Shown piece by piece: positions 34,201 to 43,447 of a stretch of DNA of 63,721 bases. The notes beneath the pieces are model-generated. The model worked only from the letters and a program-made list of their open reading frames with translations. It was not told the origin of the DNA and did no database searches. Every line of letters starts with the position of its first letter. Position 1 is the first letter of the stretch. The DNA lies in contig DDIU01000044.1 in the NCBI GenBank assembly GCA_002338655.1, positions 1 to 63,721 of the forward strand, in the 5' to 3' direction. The translations under genes were made by a program, and so were the position numbers. This DNA comes from Flammeovirgaceae bacterium UBA1842 (GTDB lineage: Bacteria; Bacteroidota; Bacteroidia; Cytophagales; Cyclobacteriaceae).

Positions 34201-36321
34201 GCGAATGACAGTACTGTATATTTTTGGCGAACAAAATTTGCACAAATCAATGAAGGCGAAAGTGACGAATGGGTAGTAAGTTCCTTTATTTATATAAAGG
34301 ATAGCCCGGAAGGTTGGTCACAAAGTGTTTTCACCCAGATGGATGAAAACAACCTCAGCGGATTAAACCGAAATGAGACAAAGCAAAATTTTGATTATTT
34401 AAGGACCTATAGAAGCCTTGATATTACAAATTTTGGTGGGGATAATCCAGCGAATAATACGGACGTTTCCGTTCGAATAGACAATATTGAATATATGATA
34501 AGCAATGGCTTTCTCTGTCGGGATAATACCGTTAACTTAATTGCTTTTGATAAAAACACGGCAGTTCCTTATTCGGTTTTTTACCCAATATTTAGCGACC
34601 CAAAAACATGTGGTCGTCAGCCGCAGGTAATCAACAGTTTCAGGTTTAATGAACTGGAAACTGGCGGTGATGATATTATAAAATACATAGACAATGTCAA
34701 TGAAGGTGATACGGTAGTTTTATTTACGATAGGTGACCCACAGATTGCCAATTGGTCAGCAACAGTACGCTCCAAATTGGAAGAGATTGGAGCCTTAACA
34801 TCCAATTTGGCTGCTTTGCAGAATGGGGAGCCTTATATATTAGTTGGAAAGAAAGGGGCACCTGCTGGAGCCGCAACGGAAATAAAAACAAATATTTCAC
34901 CAGAAACAGAACAGCAATTGCAATTGAATACCACCTTTAGCGGGGTGTTTTCAAGTGGTAGTATGAGCTCAACAATTATTGGTCCCGCCTCTCAATGGGG
35001 CTCTGTGGTGGCCCTGGCAAATGTGTCCGAATCCCCGGTAACTGATCAGTATAGCTATGACATTATTGGTGTGTCATCATCAGGAGAAGAAACACCTTTA
35101 TTTAATGCCGTTAATACCTTTCCAATTGACTTGTCAACAGTGGAGGCAAGTTCATACCCCTATTTGAAATTGAATTTCAAGAACAGTGATGATGTCAATC
35201 TGACCCCGCCACAACTCAATCGTTGGCAGGTATTTTATGAACCTGTGGCCGAAGGGATAGTGATAGCGGATGAAGAATCGGTGTTGAAGGCAAAAGTGCA
35301 GGAAGGGCAAATTGTTGAACGTACATACGGATTTAAAAATATATCAAAAAAGCAATTCAGTGATTCTTTATCGGTAAAACAAATTTTGAACAATGTCGAT
35401 AATAGGCGGACAACAATCAATGAGTTTAAGATTATGAAACCGGCTCCTGGAGATACCACTAAGTTTAAAGTAACGATCAATAGCAGGAATAACGTTGGGC
35501 TAAATGATTTGAATATAACTGTTAATCCAAGGATTGAGCCGGAGCTGATTTATGAAAATAACACACTAGATTTAAGAGGGTTGATAGATGTGGAACGTGA
35601 CAACAGGAATCCTGTACTTGATGTCCTGTTCGATGGACGTTATATTTTAAATGGGGATATCGTGTCGCCCACGCCTTTAATTACCATTCGGTTACGAGAT
35701 GAAAATCCCTTTATAGCAAATACTGATACCACAGGAATGAACATCTTTATAAAACAAGAATGTGAAACCTGCTCGTTTAAAAGAGTGCCATTTTCTTCCA
35801 ATCAAATACAATGGACACCATCTACAAATAAAAAAGAAGATTTTAGGGTGGATTATAAGCCCGAAAAACTTGAGGACGGACGTTATACATTAAGGGTAGA
35901 GGCTTCTGACGTAAGTGGTAACCCATCAGGTACAGAACCTTATTTGATTTCGTTTGAAATAATAAACGAATCAACCATTACCAATTTCTATCCTTACCCC
36001 AATCCCTTCTCTACAAGTACCCGATTTGTTTTTACCCTTACGGGAAGTGAAATTCCTCAGGAGATTAAAATACAAATTATGACCGTCAGTGGAAAGATTG
36101 TGCGGGAAATAACCCAGAATGAACTGGGTACAATAAGAATCGGTAATAATATGTCAGATTTTGCATGGAATGGACATGACGAATTTGGTGATCAGCTGGC
36201 CAATGGGGTTTACCTATATAAAGTGATTGTCAAGCAAAATGGGGAGAGGCTAAAACAAAGAGGCACTTCAGCCGACAAGGCGTTTACCAAGGGATTTGGT
36301 AAATTGTATATTTTAAGATAA
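31282..36321 (+). CDS. Giant C25 (gingipain/PorU2-type) cysteine peptidase with T9SS C-terminal domain
   Basis: 1679 residues. After a signal peptide (ending GNSQA) and a beta-rich N-terminal region, the C25 peptidase core has the catalytic dyad His645 (FYGHSAPSITD) and Cys679 (LINGCNAGQFF). It continues with Ig-like and beta-sandwich segments, and ends with a FlgD-like T9SS C-terminal domain (YPNPFSTSTRFVFTLTG, then FAWNGHDEFGDQLANGVYLYKV). PorU is the T9SS sortase that removes the cargo C-terminal signal; this larger paralogue may be a second sortase or a secreted peptidase. Overlap with the PorV-like gene supports a T9SS-related role. It is followed by a two-component system. Confidence 0.82.
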   Translation: MRYRHTIFLLLILTCAAIQGNSQAYGDEWIDYNKQYFKVTLSQDGIYRLSYADLTNAGVPINTIDPRRLQLFYKGNEQAIFVQGQGDAVFNTTDYIEFYGKRNDGTADARLYRPVEAQPHQLYSLYSDSSAYFLTWNLTPTNGKRMASYSENNTGGLSPASSHNQEVRLLNVGTYSPGQGFSTEEFTKFSYFDYAEGWTSPFIQENQSIDFVLTGIVNGVQPDGVPNLEVLLLGVDNLSHDVAVEVGQNVASLRSLGTVQFNNFEKSVFTSPLQWADISAGGNITVRVTALGVSGGNDRISIPYVRLFYPQTFNMQSAATKAFRLKSNPVNKTYLEISNAASSTQLYDITDVDNVIRVGSNVNGSGISAIVNGTISERKLYANASAFITPVIKKAHFRSINAASHDYIIISHKLLMQPASGSSNPVKSYAGYRASTAGGGYDTLVVDMDMLYNQYNYGLKGPLAIFDFMRYLVDNGDPKFLFIIGKGLDPSVNFHRNPNGFINVTKLGVTHQIRDLVPSAGNPGSDMIFTAGLNGTTYEPAVPVGRLPALTSAQVMAYLNKVMESEAQPFDDLWHKNLLHLSGGISASELVNFRSFMDGFGAIAEDVHLGGKVQTIAKTSGSTVELINVADEVNKGVSLVTFYGHSAPSITDIDIGFVTDPIFGYNNVGKYPMFLINGCNAGQFFKADILFGEDWILAPNKGAIGFIAHSSFGFANNLKRYSDIFYEVGYGDSIFISKPVAQVQQEVAKRFISVSSASPNNVTQVRQMVLLGDPAVKLFGPELPDYGITDNDVTVDSFNSDPVTAESDSFAINIIVRNYGRTRSDSIKVAVSRTLSDNAVIVYDSIYPSVKYLDTLVFTIHKGTENGFGNNRFAIQLDSDFTIPELNENNNNAIIDFFIPLFGTKNIYPNDFAIVSEQPVEFLTQATNLLEGTREFLLEIDTVKTFNSPFKKQQTSSAKLLVSWTINLLPDISANDSTVYFWRTKFAQINEGESDEWVVSSFIYIKDSPEGWSQSVFTQMDENNLSGLNRNETKQNFDYLRTYRSLDITNFGGDNPANNTDVSVRIDNIEYMISNGFLCRDNTVNLIAFDKNTAVPYSVFYPIFSDPKTCGRQPQVINSFRFNELETGGDDIIKYIDNVNEGDTVVLFTIGDPQIANWSATVRSKLEEIGALTSNLAALQNGEPYILVGKKGAPAGAATEIKTNISPETEQQLQLNTTFSGVFSSGSMSSTIIGPASQWGSVVALANVSESPVTDQYSYDIIGVSSSGEETPLFNAVNTFPIDLSTVEASSYPYLKLNFKNSDDVNLTPPQLNRWQVFYEPVAEGIVIADEESVLKAKVQEGQIVERTYGFKNISKKQFSDSLSVKQILNNVDNRRTTINEFKIMKPAPGDTTKFKVTINSRNNVGLNDLNITVNPRIEPELIYENNTLDLRGLIDVERDNRNPVLDVLFDGRYILNGDIVSPTPLITIRLRDENPFIANTDTTGMNIFIKQECETCSFKRVPFSSNQIQWTPSTNKKEDFRVDYKPEKLEDGRYTLRVEASDVSGNPSGTEPYLISFEIINESTITNFYPYPNPFSTSTRFVFTLTGSEIPQEIKIQIMTVSGKIVREITQNELGTIRIGNNMSDFAWNGHDEFGDQLANGVYLYKVIVKQNGERLKQRGTSADKAFTKGFGKLYILR

Positions 36322-36390
36322 TTTTTCTTTTTAAATCCCCCTAATCAGGTGAGAAAGCCCACCTAAATAATTCCGAAGTTGGCACCAAGA

Positions 36391-39300
36391 ATGCGTTTGA
36401 ATATATTCATATCCCCAATATTGTATTTTGGTCTGCTTATTACAGGCTTTACTGCCAATGGTCAGGCCTATAATTTTGTTAATTATGGAATAGGTGAAGG
36501 TCTGGCACATGAGAATGTTGTGGATATCTGTGAAGATCAATTTGGTAATATTTGGTTGGCCACAGCCGGTGGGGGATTATCCAAATTCAATGGCCTTGAG
36601 TTTAGCAATTTTACTATTAAAGATGGATTGCCCAGTAATTATATCCGAAAGGTGATATGTGACAGAAAAGGCAATCTATGGATTGCATCAGCAAAAGGAA
36701 TCACACGGTTTGATGGAAAAACAGTAATCAATTTTGTGCCCGATTCCCTTGATGAAAGCAACAACTCAATCAATGCTTTACACGAATCCCATGACGGCAC
36801 CATCTGGTTTGCAGGAGCACAAGGGGGGCTGGGTAAAATAGATACTTTGCAAAACCTAACTTTTGAAGAAGTACCCGGGTTGTTTGGCAATGACAAAATC
36901 ATTGCCATTGATGAGGATTCTCAAGGAAACATCTGGTTTATTTCAGCTATCCATGGTTTATTCAAACATTACAATGGACAATATCTCAATATAATCAGCA
37001 ATGCCGATTTCAAAGGGTACTTACTGTCATTATATATCGACAAAACCGATAATCTTTGGATGGGTTCTAACAAGGGCCTGGTCAGATTCAAAGAACAAGA
37101 CTATCAATCCATAGGGGATTTAAAAATCACATTGGATCAAACTTTTATAAAATCTGCAAAGGTCTATGATGAAAATGAGATTTGGATAATATCGGCATCT
37201 GGGGCATTAAAGTACGAGCCTGAAAAAACATATTCCTTCGGAGCATCACAAGGGTTGACGAATTCAGGCATCAATGTTATTTACAATGACAGGGAAGGTA
37301 ATATTTGGTTTGGTTCTGATAGTGACGGCCTTTATAAGTTGATCAATGAGTCATTTGTGTTTTATGGAAAGCAACACGGACTTAATGTCCTACCCGTTAC
37401 AAGTATTGTTGAGGATAAAAATCAAAATTTTTGGTTTGGGTCATTTGGTAGCGGACTGGAGCGCTTAGGGAATGGAAACTTTGAAAATTACGGCCTATCT
37501 GAGCATCTGTCAAGCATGTATATTTCAGCCAGCGCATGCGATTCGTCAGGTAATTTATGGTTTGGTACAAGAGGCTCTGGACTTATGAAGTATGATCCGA
37601 CTACAGCTCAAAGTGATGGAAATGATTTCAAATACATAACCTCCAAAGATGGTCTCATATATGATTTTATAAGACAGTTATTTATTGATTCAGAAAATAA
37701 CCTTTGGGTAGGCACTCCAAGCGGGATCAGTAAATATGATGGGGTGAACTTTGAAAATTATAATACCAGTAATGGTTTGATGGACAATATAATATGGGAT
37801 ATTTCAGAGCCTACCCCTGGACAGGTACTCATCGTTACAAGAGCGGGATTCAATATTTATCAAAACAACAAACTATCCAAAGTGGATTTAAACCCTGAGA
37901 TATTCAAGAAGCGAATTAATACCGCAAAACGGGATAGGGAAGGAAATTATTGGATAGGTTACTCTGGTCATGGTTTATTAAAAATCAATCAAAATGGGGA
38001 TCAGGAATTTATTACCGTTGACCAAGGGCTTACCTCTGATTTGATTTATAATCTTTTATTTGATAAAGATCAGAATCTGCTTGTCGGCTCGGAACGTGGT
38101 TTGGATAAAATAATATTGGACAGCCAACGGAACATTAAGAGAATAAAGAATTTTGGGCAAACGGAGGGATTTAAAAATCTACAGACAGCCTATAACGTAA
38201 CGTTTCAGGATACCAATGGCTGTGTGTGGTTTGGTGTGGACGATGGGGTATTCAGGTACGATCCTGGGAAAGAAAAGTTAAACCAAACGGAGCCTCTTAC
38301 ATACATTTCAGGGGTAAAACTTTTTTACAATGAAGTGGATTGGTCTCAATATGCAGAACATGTAACAAGTTGGTTAAATATCCCATCGGGAATACAATTG
38401 CCCCATTCAGAAAACAATTTAATATTCGAGTATTTTGGAGCTAGTATGAGAAACCCACAAGATGTCAAATATAGGTTTAGACTCGTGGGACTTGAAAATC
38501 AATGGTCACCGGTAACTAGTAGAAGGGAAGCGATTTACACAAACCTATCACCTGGTATTTATACGTTTGAGGTTTTGGCGGCTAATAGCGATGGTATTTG
38601 GAACAAAGAACCTACACAATTAGAGTTTGAAATTATTCCCCCATTTTGGCAAAGGCCGTGGTTCTATGCTGTCCTCACCATATTGATTTTAGGGGCGCTA
38701 AAATTATATAATGATTATAAAGTCCGGTCAAATCTGAATAAAATACTTACTGTAGAAAGGATAAGATCAGAAGAATTATTGAAGGTGAGGAAAAGGATGG
38801 CGAGGGATTTTCATGATAACATGGGCAATCAGTTGGCGAGCATAACTGTATTTACCAATCTTATAAACCTTAAGCTTAAGGACAAGTCAAGAGAGATTGA
38901 TGAATTATTAAAAAATATACAAAAACATACCAAAAGCCTGTTTACGGGCACCAAAGATTTTATTTGGTCTATGGATCCTGATAGTGATAATCTGGCGGAA
39001 ATATTCACTTACATCAAGGATTTCGGTGAGGAGTTGTTTGATAAAACAGATTTGATCTTTTATTCAAAGTCTGATGATTTTAAAAAAGAGTACCCACTTC
39101 CATCAGGATGGAGCCGTCAGTTAGTTTTAATATTTAAGGAGGCGATGACCAATGTTTTAAAACATTCATGTGCTTCTGAAGTATATTTTGAGCTTAACCT
39201 TAAAGATTCGGAATTCGTTATTTCATTAATAGACAATGGCAAGGGCCTTGACAATGAATTAGTTGGAAAGGGAATGGGCCTAAAAAATATGCAGTCACGG

Positions 39301-39417
39301 GCTAAGCAAATTAACGGTGAATTGGATATAAGTACCGGAGTTGATGGTAAGGGGACAAAAATAATTTACAAAGGAACGATACAATCAGAGCCCAATAAAA
39401 AAGATAAACTGATTTAA
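36391..39417 (+). CDS. Propeller-type sensor histidine kinase
   Basis: About 1008 residues from ATG 36391 (a TTG at 36379 would add four). Signal peptide; then many ~40-residue beta-propeller blades (GNIWLATAGGGLSKFNG, GNLWIASAKGITRFDG and about ten more) and a Y_Y_Y domain (YRFRLVGLENQWSPV), all outside the inner membrane. One membrane helix follows (FYAVLTILILGALKLY). The kinase is of the HisKA_3 type, with phospho-acceptor His in RDFHDNMGNQLAS and an ATPase with EAMTNVLKH, DNGKGL and GMGLKNM. It phosphorylates the LuxR-type regulator encoded 10 bp downstream. Confidence 0.92.
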   Translation: MRLNIFISPILYFGLLITGFTANGQAYNFVNYGIGEGLAHENVVDICEDQFGNIWLATAGGGLSKFNGLEFSNFTIKDGLPSNYIRKVICDRKGNLWIASAKGITRFDGKTVINFVPDSLDESNNSINALHESHDGTIWFAGAQGGLGKIDTLQNLTFEEVPGLFGNDKIIAIDEDSQGNIWFISAIHGLFKHYNGQYLNIISNADFKGYLLSLYIDKTDNLWMGSNKGLVRFKEQDYQSIGDLKITLDQTFIKSAKVYDENEIWIISASGALKYEPEKTYSFGASQGLTNSGINVIYNDREGNIWFGSDSDGLYKLINESFVFYGKQHGLNVLPVTSIVEDKNQNFWFGSFGSGLERLGNGNFENYGLSEHLSSMYISASACDSSGNLWFGTRGSGLMKYDPTTAQSDGNDFKYITSKDGLIYDFIRQLFIDSENNLWVGTPSGISKYDGVNFENYNTSNGLMDNIIWDISEPTPGQVLIVTRAGFNIYQNNKLSKVDLNPEIFKKRINTAKRDREGNYWIGYSGHGLLKINQNGDQEFITVDQGLTSDLIYNLLFDKDQNLLVGSERGLDKIILDSQRNIKRIKNFGQTEGFKNLQTAYNVTFQDTNGCVWFGVDDGVFRYDPGKEKLNQTEPLTYISGVKLFYNEVDWSQYAEHVTSWLNIPSGIQLPHSENNLIFEYFGASMRNPQDVKYRFRLVGLENQWSPVTSRREAIYTNLSPGIYTFEVLAANSDGIWNKEPTQLEFEIIPPFWQRPWFYAVLTILILGALKLYNDYKVRSNLNKILTVERIRSEELLKVRKRMARDFHDNMGNQLASITVFTNLINLKLKDKSREIDELLKNIQKHTKSLFTGTKDFIWSMDPDSDNLAEIFTYIKDFGEELFDKTDLIFYSKSDDFKKEYPLPSGWSRQLVLIFKEAMTNVLKHSCASEVYFELNLKDSEFVISLIDNGKGLDNELVGKGMGLKNMQSRAKQINGELDISTGVDGKGTKIIYKGTIQSEPNKKDKLI

Positions 39418-39427
39418 ACAAAAAGAC

Positions 39428-40057
39428 ATGAGCTATTTCAGATCAAGAATTGTAATCGTTGAGGACAACGATGCTGTAAGGGAGGGATTCTCCCTAATCA
39501 TCAATAGTGTGAGTAATTATTATGTAGTGAATGGTTATGACAATGCGGAAGATGCCATTAAAAATTTGAAGAAAGACAAGCCAGACATAATGTTGATGGA
39601 TTTGGAATTGCCTGGTATGAACGGAATTGATGCCATAAACATCATCAAAAAATCTTCACCGCACATTCAATTAATTGTCAACACTATTTATGAAAACAGT
39701 GATCTTGTATTTCAGGCATTATGTGGCGGGGCTTCTGGCTACATAACCAAGAATACGAGCCACTCCGAATTGCTGGATGCCATTGATGAAGTAACCAATG
39801 GAGGAGCACCCATGAGCTCAAAAATCGCTAAAATGGTAGTGGCTTCCTTTCAAAAGAACCCGAACTCACCCTTATCGGCTAGAGAGACTGAGGTGTTGGA
39901 ACTCCTATCTAAGGGTAAAAGCTATAGTATGATAGCTCAGGATCTTTTTGTAACAAAGGAAACGGCTAAGTCGCATATCAAAAACATCTACTCCAAATTG
40001 CAGGTACATAGTAAGTCTGAGGCTATTGCCAAGGCCACCAAAGAAAAACTGATTTAG
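39428..40057 (+). CDS. LuxR/NarL-family response regulator
   Basis: 209 residues. The receiver has the acidic pair ED near the N-terminus, the phosphorylated Asp58 (DIMLMDLELPGMNG), a Thr/Ser switch site and Lys in ASGYITKNT. The C-terminal HTH is SARETEVLELLSKGKSYSMIAQDLFVTKETAKSHIKNIYSKLQV. Partner of the propeller kinase upstream. It is followed by a strong terminator and then by the SusC/SusD operon, a likely target. Confidence 0.94.
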   Translation: MSYFRSRIVIVEDNDAVREGFSLIINSVSNYYVVNGYDNAEDAIKNLKKDKPDIMLMDLELPGMNGIDAINIIKKSSPHIQLIVNTIYENSDLVFQALCGGASGYITKNTSHSELLDAIDEVTNGGAPMSSKIAKMVVASFQKNPNSPLSARETEVLELLSKGKSYSMIAQDLFVTKETAKSHIKNIYSKLQVHSKSEAIAKATKEKLI

Positions 40058-40102
40058 TAAAAAGGGGGATACAAATACCCCAAAAAGATAATTAATAGTG
40101 AT

Positions 40103-40139
40103 AAAACCCCCCAATAATTCAATTGAATTGGGGGGTTTT
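40103..40139 (+). terminator. Intrinsic terminator after the response regulator
   Basis: Perfect 13-bp arms AAAACCCCCCAAT (40103-40115) and ATTGGGGGGTTTT (40127-40139). It separates the two-component system from the SusC operon. Confidence 0.92.
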
Positions 40140-40220
40140 TGCTTTTTACTGTTTGCTGACCTTTGATATAAGGTTCGGACCATGTTCGGCTGAGTATTAA
40201 TATAATCTAAACAATACAGT

Positions 40221-43200
40221 ATGAAGAAGTATTTACTATTATGTTTTATGCTGATGTTCGCATTCACACTTGAATCGTGGGCTCAGGAAAGGACAGTTTC
40301 GGGTAAGGTTACCTCAATTGAGGATGGATCATCCTTGCCTGGAGTCAACGTTGTATTAAAAGGTACAACACAGGGTACAGTTACCGATGTTGATGGTAAC
40401 TATAAAATTGGTGTGCCACAAAATGGAGGAATATTGGTTTATTCTTTTATTGGACTAGCCTCACAAGAGATTGAGGTGGGTGCACGCTCAGTAATAGATA
40501 TTCAGATGACATCTGATATTAAGCAACTGAGTGAAGTGGTAGTTACAGCATTTGGTGTTGAAAGGGAAAAGAAATCCTTAGGCTATGCCGTACAGGAGCT
40601 ATCTTCCGAGGAATTAGTAAAAGGTCAGACTAGAAGTCCAGTACAATCACTACAAGGAAAAATTGCCGGTGTACAAATTGGCAATGCCTCAGGTGCTTTA
40701 GGTGCTTCGACTACTGTAGTTCTAAGGGGCACGTCTTCACTAACCGGTAACAATCAGGCTCTTTTTATTGTAGATGGAATTCCTATTAACAATACGAACA
40801 ATAATAGTGGAGGTGTTTTGGCCGGAGCTATAGATGGTGGTAATGCGGCTAATGATATTGATCCCGAGAATATTGCTTCGGTCACTGTGCTAAAAGGTGC
40901 TTCTGCATCTGCATTATACGGATCTAGAGCTGCCAATGGTGTCATAGTAATTACCACTAAAAAAGGGAAAAACACTGATGGTAAAATTAATATTGACGTT
41001 AATTCATCTGTAACTTTTGATAGGGTATTGGTTTTGCCAAATCTTCAAAACAAGTTTGGTCAAGGACAAAATGGAGATAATCAAAGCTTTTTGAATGATC
41101 AGGAATCTTGGGGAGATGCATTTGATGGTGAATTAAGACCTTATGGATCGCCAGTATTGGATCCTAACAGTCCAAATTATTCGCAGATAAGATATGGTCG
41201 TTATGTAGCACTAAAAGACAATGTGAGAGAATTTTTTGATATTGGTAAATCATATAACAATAGTATCTCATTATCAGGTGGAACAGCATCTACTAGCTTC
41301 AGATTGTCTTTTTCAGATTTGAACCAAACAGGTGTAATTCCAGAAACAGGTTTAAGACGAAATACCGTTTCTTTTACCGGTTCTACTAAGATGACGGATA
41401 GATTGACTGTTGGAGCCAACATGAACTATATCCACCAGAATAACGATTTAGCAGTAAACGGTCAAGGAGGAGCAGCACCTTATAATCAAATTAGTCAGAC
41501 TAGTAGATCTGTAAGTATTACTGAACAAAGGGACCTGAGTAATCCATTTAACTCGGTTGACTGGTATTATACTCCATTTATTCAAAACCCTTACTTCAAT
41601 ATTCTGAATGATTCCTATGATAAAACAACAAACAGGGTTTATGGTAATTTTAATATATCCTATAAACCAATAGAATTTCTCACTTTAACTACTCGTGTAG
41701 GTACTGATGTTTTGTCTGATGACAGATCAAGGTACAGAGAAAGAAGAATTGCTTCCCCATTAAGTCCAAATAGTGGTGCTAATGATCAAGGGTTTGTTCA
41801 GGAAGAGTCTTATACTAACAGACAAGTAGACTTTACTTTTAACGCAAACTTCAACAAAGATCTTACAGAGGATATTAACATAAACTTGTTGGCTGGTTAT
41901 AATTTCAACCAACGAAGTGCACGAGCTTTTGTTGCTAGTGTTAATTCGACATCGCTACCAGATTTTCATAACATAGGAAATTCCGCAGCTAATCCAGTGG
42001 TAGGTGAACTAAAGTCTTTAAGGAGGTTAATGGGTGCTTATGCACAATTAGATCTTTCTTATAAAGGTTTTCTTTTTTTAGGAGCTACTTTTCGTAATGA
42101 CTGGTCTTCTACATTACCAAGCGAAAACAGGTCTTTCAATTATCCAGGTGTAAACCTTGGTTTTGTTTTGACAGATGCGATTGATTTGGGATTAGAAAAT
42201 ATATTATCATTTGTAAAGTTTAGGGCTAGTTATGCCGAAGTGGGGCTTGATGCACCTGTGTATAGCACCCAATCAGTATTTATAGCTGCACCTGCAATTG
42301 GTACTAATTTTGGTTTAACACAATTCCCATTGAACGGGGTAGCTGGTTTTACAGAAAGTAATGTTATTGGAAATCCTACATTGAGACCAGAGCTAACAAA
42401 AGAACTGGAATTTGGAGCTGACTTCAGATTTTTCAATGGAAGATTTAATATTGATGCCGCTTATTTTGATAAGTCAAGCACCGAGCAAATAGTAACTGCC
42501 GCAGCACCCCCATCATCAGGTTTTTCGGCTCAAGTATTAAATGTGGGTGAAATTGCAAATAAAGGTATTGAACTACTAGTGAGTGGTACACCATTAAAAA
42601 TGAGTAATGGGTTAGAGTTAAATTTATCCGTAAACTATACTAAAATAGATAATGAAGTTGTTTCTCTAAATGAGGGGGCTACAGACTTAACTATTGGAGT
42701 TGGGTTAGCTAATTATCAGTTAAAAGCAGTAGTTGGTCAACCTTATGGTGTGTTCGAAGCCCCTACGGCTTTAAGAGACCCAAATGGCAATTATATTGTG
42801 GATGGCAATGGTTTGCCACAACAAGCTGCTAATCCAGCATTTTTTGGGAATATTCAACCTGACTGGTTAGGTGGGGTGAGCGGAAGTTTGAGCTTTAAAG
42901 GATTAACCTTAAGTGCAACTTTTGAACACAAAGAAGGTGGTAAAGTATATTCAAGAACCAAAGGACAAATATACTTTAATGGTGCTGGTGAAGAGACTGC
43001 ATTTAACAACCGCGAGCAATTCATTGTTCCCAATTCTGTGGTGGATAATGGTGATGGAACATATTCACCAAATACTACTGTGCTAACTTATGCAAGTAAC
43101 AACATTAGGGGATATTGGAATGCTATCAATGGTTTTGGTGAAGTGCTCATTATTGATGCTAGCTACACAAAACTTAGAGAGTTGTCATTGTCTTACACTC

Positions 43201-43421
43201 TGCCTAAAAATGTACTGGGTAAGTTACCAATCAATAGCGCTAACGTTAGTTTGTTTGGTAGAAACTTATGGATTGATACTCCATCTTCAAACACTTACAT
43301 AGACCCTGAAGTGAATTCATTTTCTGGCGGTAATGGAAACAATGGTAACCTTCAAGGATTTGAATTTGGGACAGTACCTAGTACTAGTTCATATGGAGCT
43401 AGTGTAAGGTTAACATTCTAA
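40221..43421 (+). CDS. SusC/RagA-family TonB-linked outer-membrane protein
   Basis: 1066 residues. Signal peptide (ESWAQ), CarboxypepD_reg-like domain (RTVSGKVTSIEDGSSLPGVNVVLKGT), then a plug (SEVVVTAFGVEREKKSLGYAVQEL; IVIDGIPI-type loops; SASALYGSRAANGVIVITTKKG) and a 22-strand barrel. Together with the SusD-like lipoprotein it imports a large nutrient, usually a glycan or peptide, using TonB energy. No glycoside hydrolase is encoded in the operon, so the substrate is not evident. The ligand may be a peptide or protein. Confidence 0.95.
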   Translation: MKKYLLLCFMLMFAFTLESWAQERTVSGKVTSIEDGSSLPGVNVVLKGTTQGTVTDVDGNYKIGVPQNGGILVYSFIGLASQEIEVGARSVIDIQMTSDIKQLSEVVVTAFGVEREKKSLGYAVQELSSEELVKGQTRSPVQSLQGKIAGVQIGNASGALGASTTVVLRGTSSLTGNNQALFIVDGIPINNTNNNSGGVLAGAIDGGNAANDIDPENIASVTVLKGASASALYGSRAANGVIVITTKKGKNTDGKINIDVNSSVTFDRVLVLPNLQNKFGQGQNGDNQSFLNDQESWGDAFDGELRPYGSPVLDPNSPNYSQIRYGRYVALKDNVREFFDIGKSYNNSISLSGGTASTSFRLSFSDLNQTGVIPETGLRRNTVSFTGSTKMTDRLTVGANMNYIHQNNDLAVNGQGGAAPYNQISQTSRSVSITEQRDLSNPFNSVDWYYTPFIQNPYFNILNDSYDKTTNRVYGNFNISYKPIEFLTLTTRVGTDVLSDDRSRYRERRIASPLSPNSGANDQGFVQEESYTNRQVDFTFNANFNKDLTEDININLLAGYNFNQRSARAFVASVNSTSLPDFHNIGNSAANPVVGELKSLRRLMGAYAQLDLSYKGFLFLGATFRNDWSSTLPSENRSFNYPGVNLGFVLTDAIDLGLENILSFVKFRASYAEVGLDAPVYSTQSVFIAAPAIGTNFGLTQFPLNGVAGFTESNVIGNPTLRPELTKELEFGADFRFFNGRFNIDAAYFDKSSTEQIVTAAAPPSSGFSAQVLNVGEIANKGIELLVSGTPLKMSNGLELNLSVNYTKIDNEVVSLNEGATDLTIGVGLANYQLKAVVGQPYGVFEAPTALRDPNGNYIVDGNGLPQQAANPAFFGNIQPDWLGGVSGSLSFKGLTLSATFEHKEGGKVYSRTKGQIYFNGAGEETAFNNREQFIVPNSVVDNGDGTYSPNTTVLTYASNNIRGYWNAINGFGEVLIIDASYTKLRELSLSYTLPKNVLGKLPINSANVSLFGRNLWIDTPSSNTYIDPEVNSFSGGNGNNGNLQGFEFGTVPSTSSYGASVRLTF

Positions 43422-43447
43422 ATACATTAAACATTAAATTAACTATT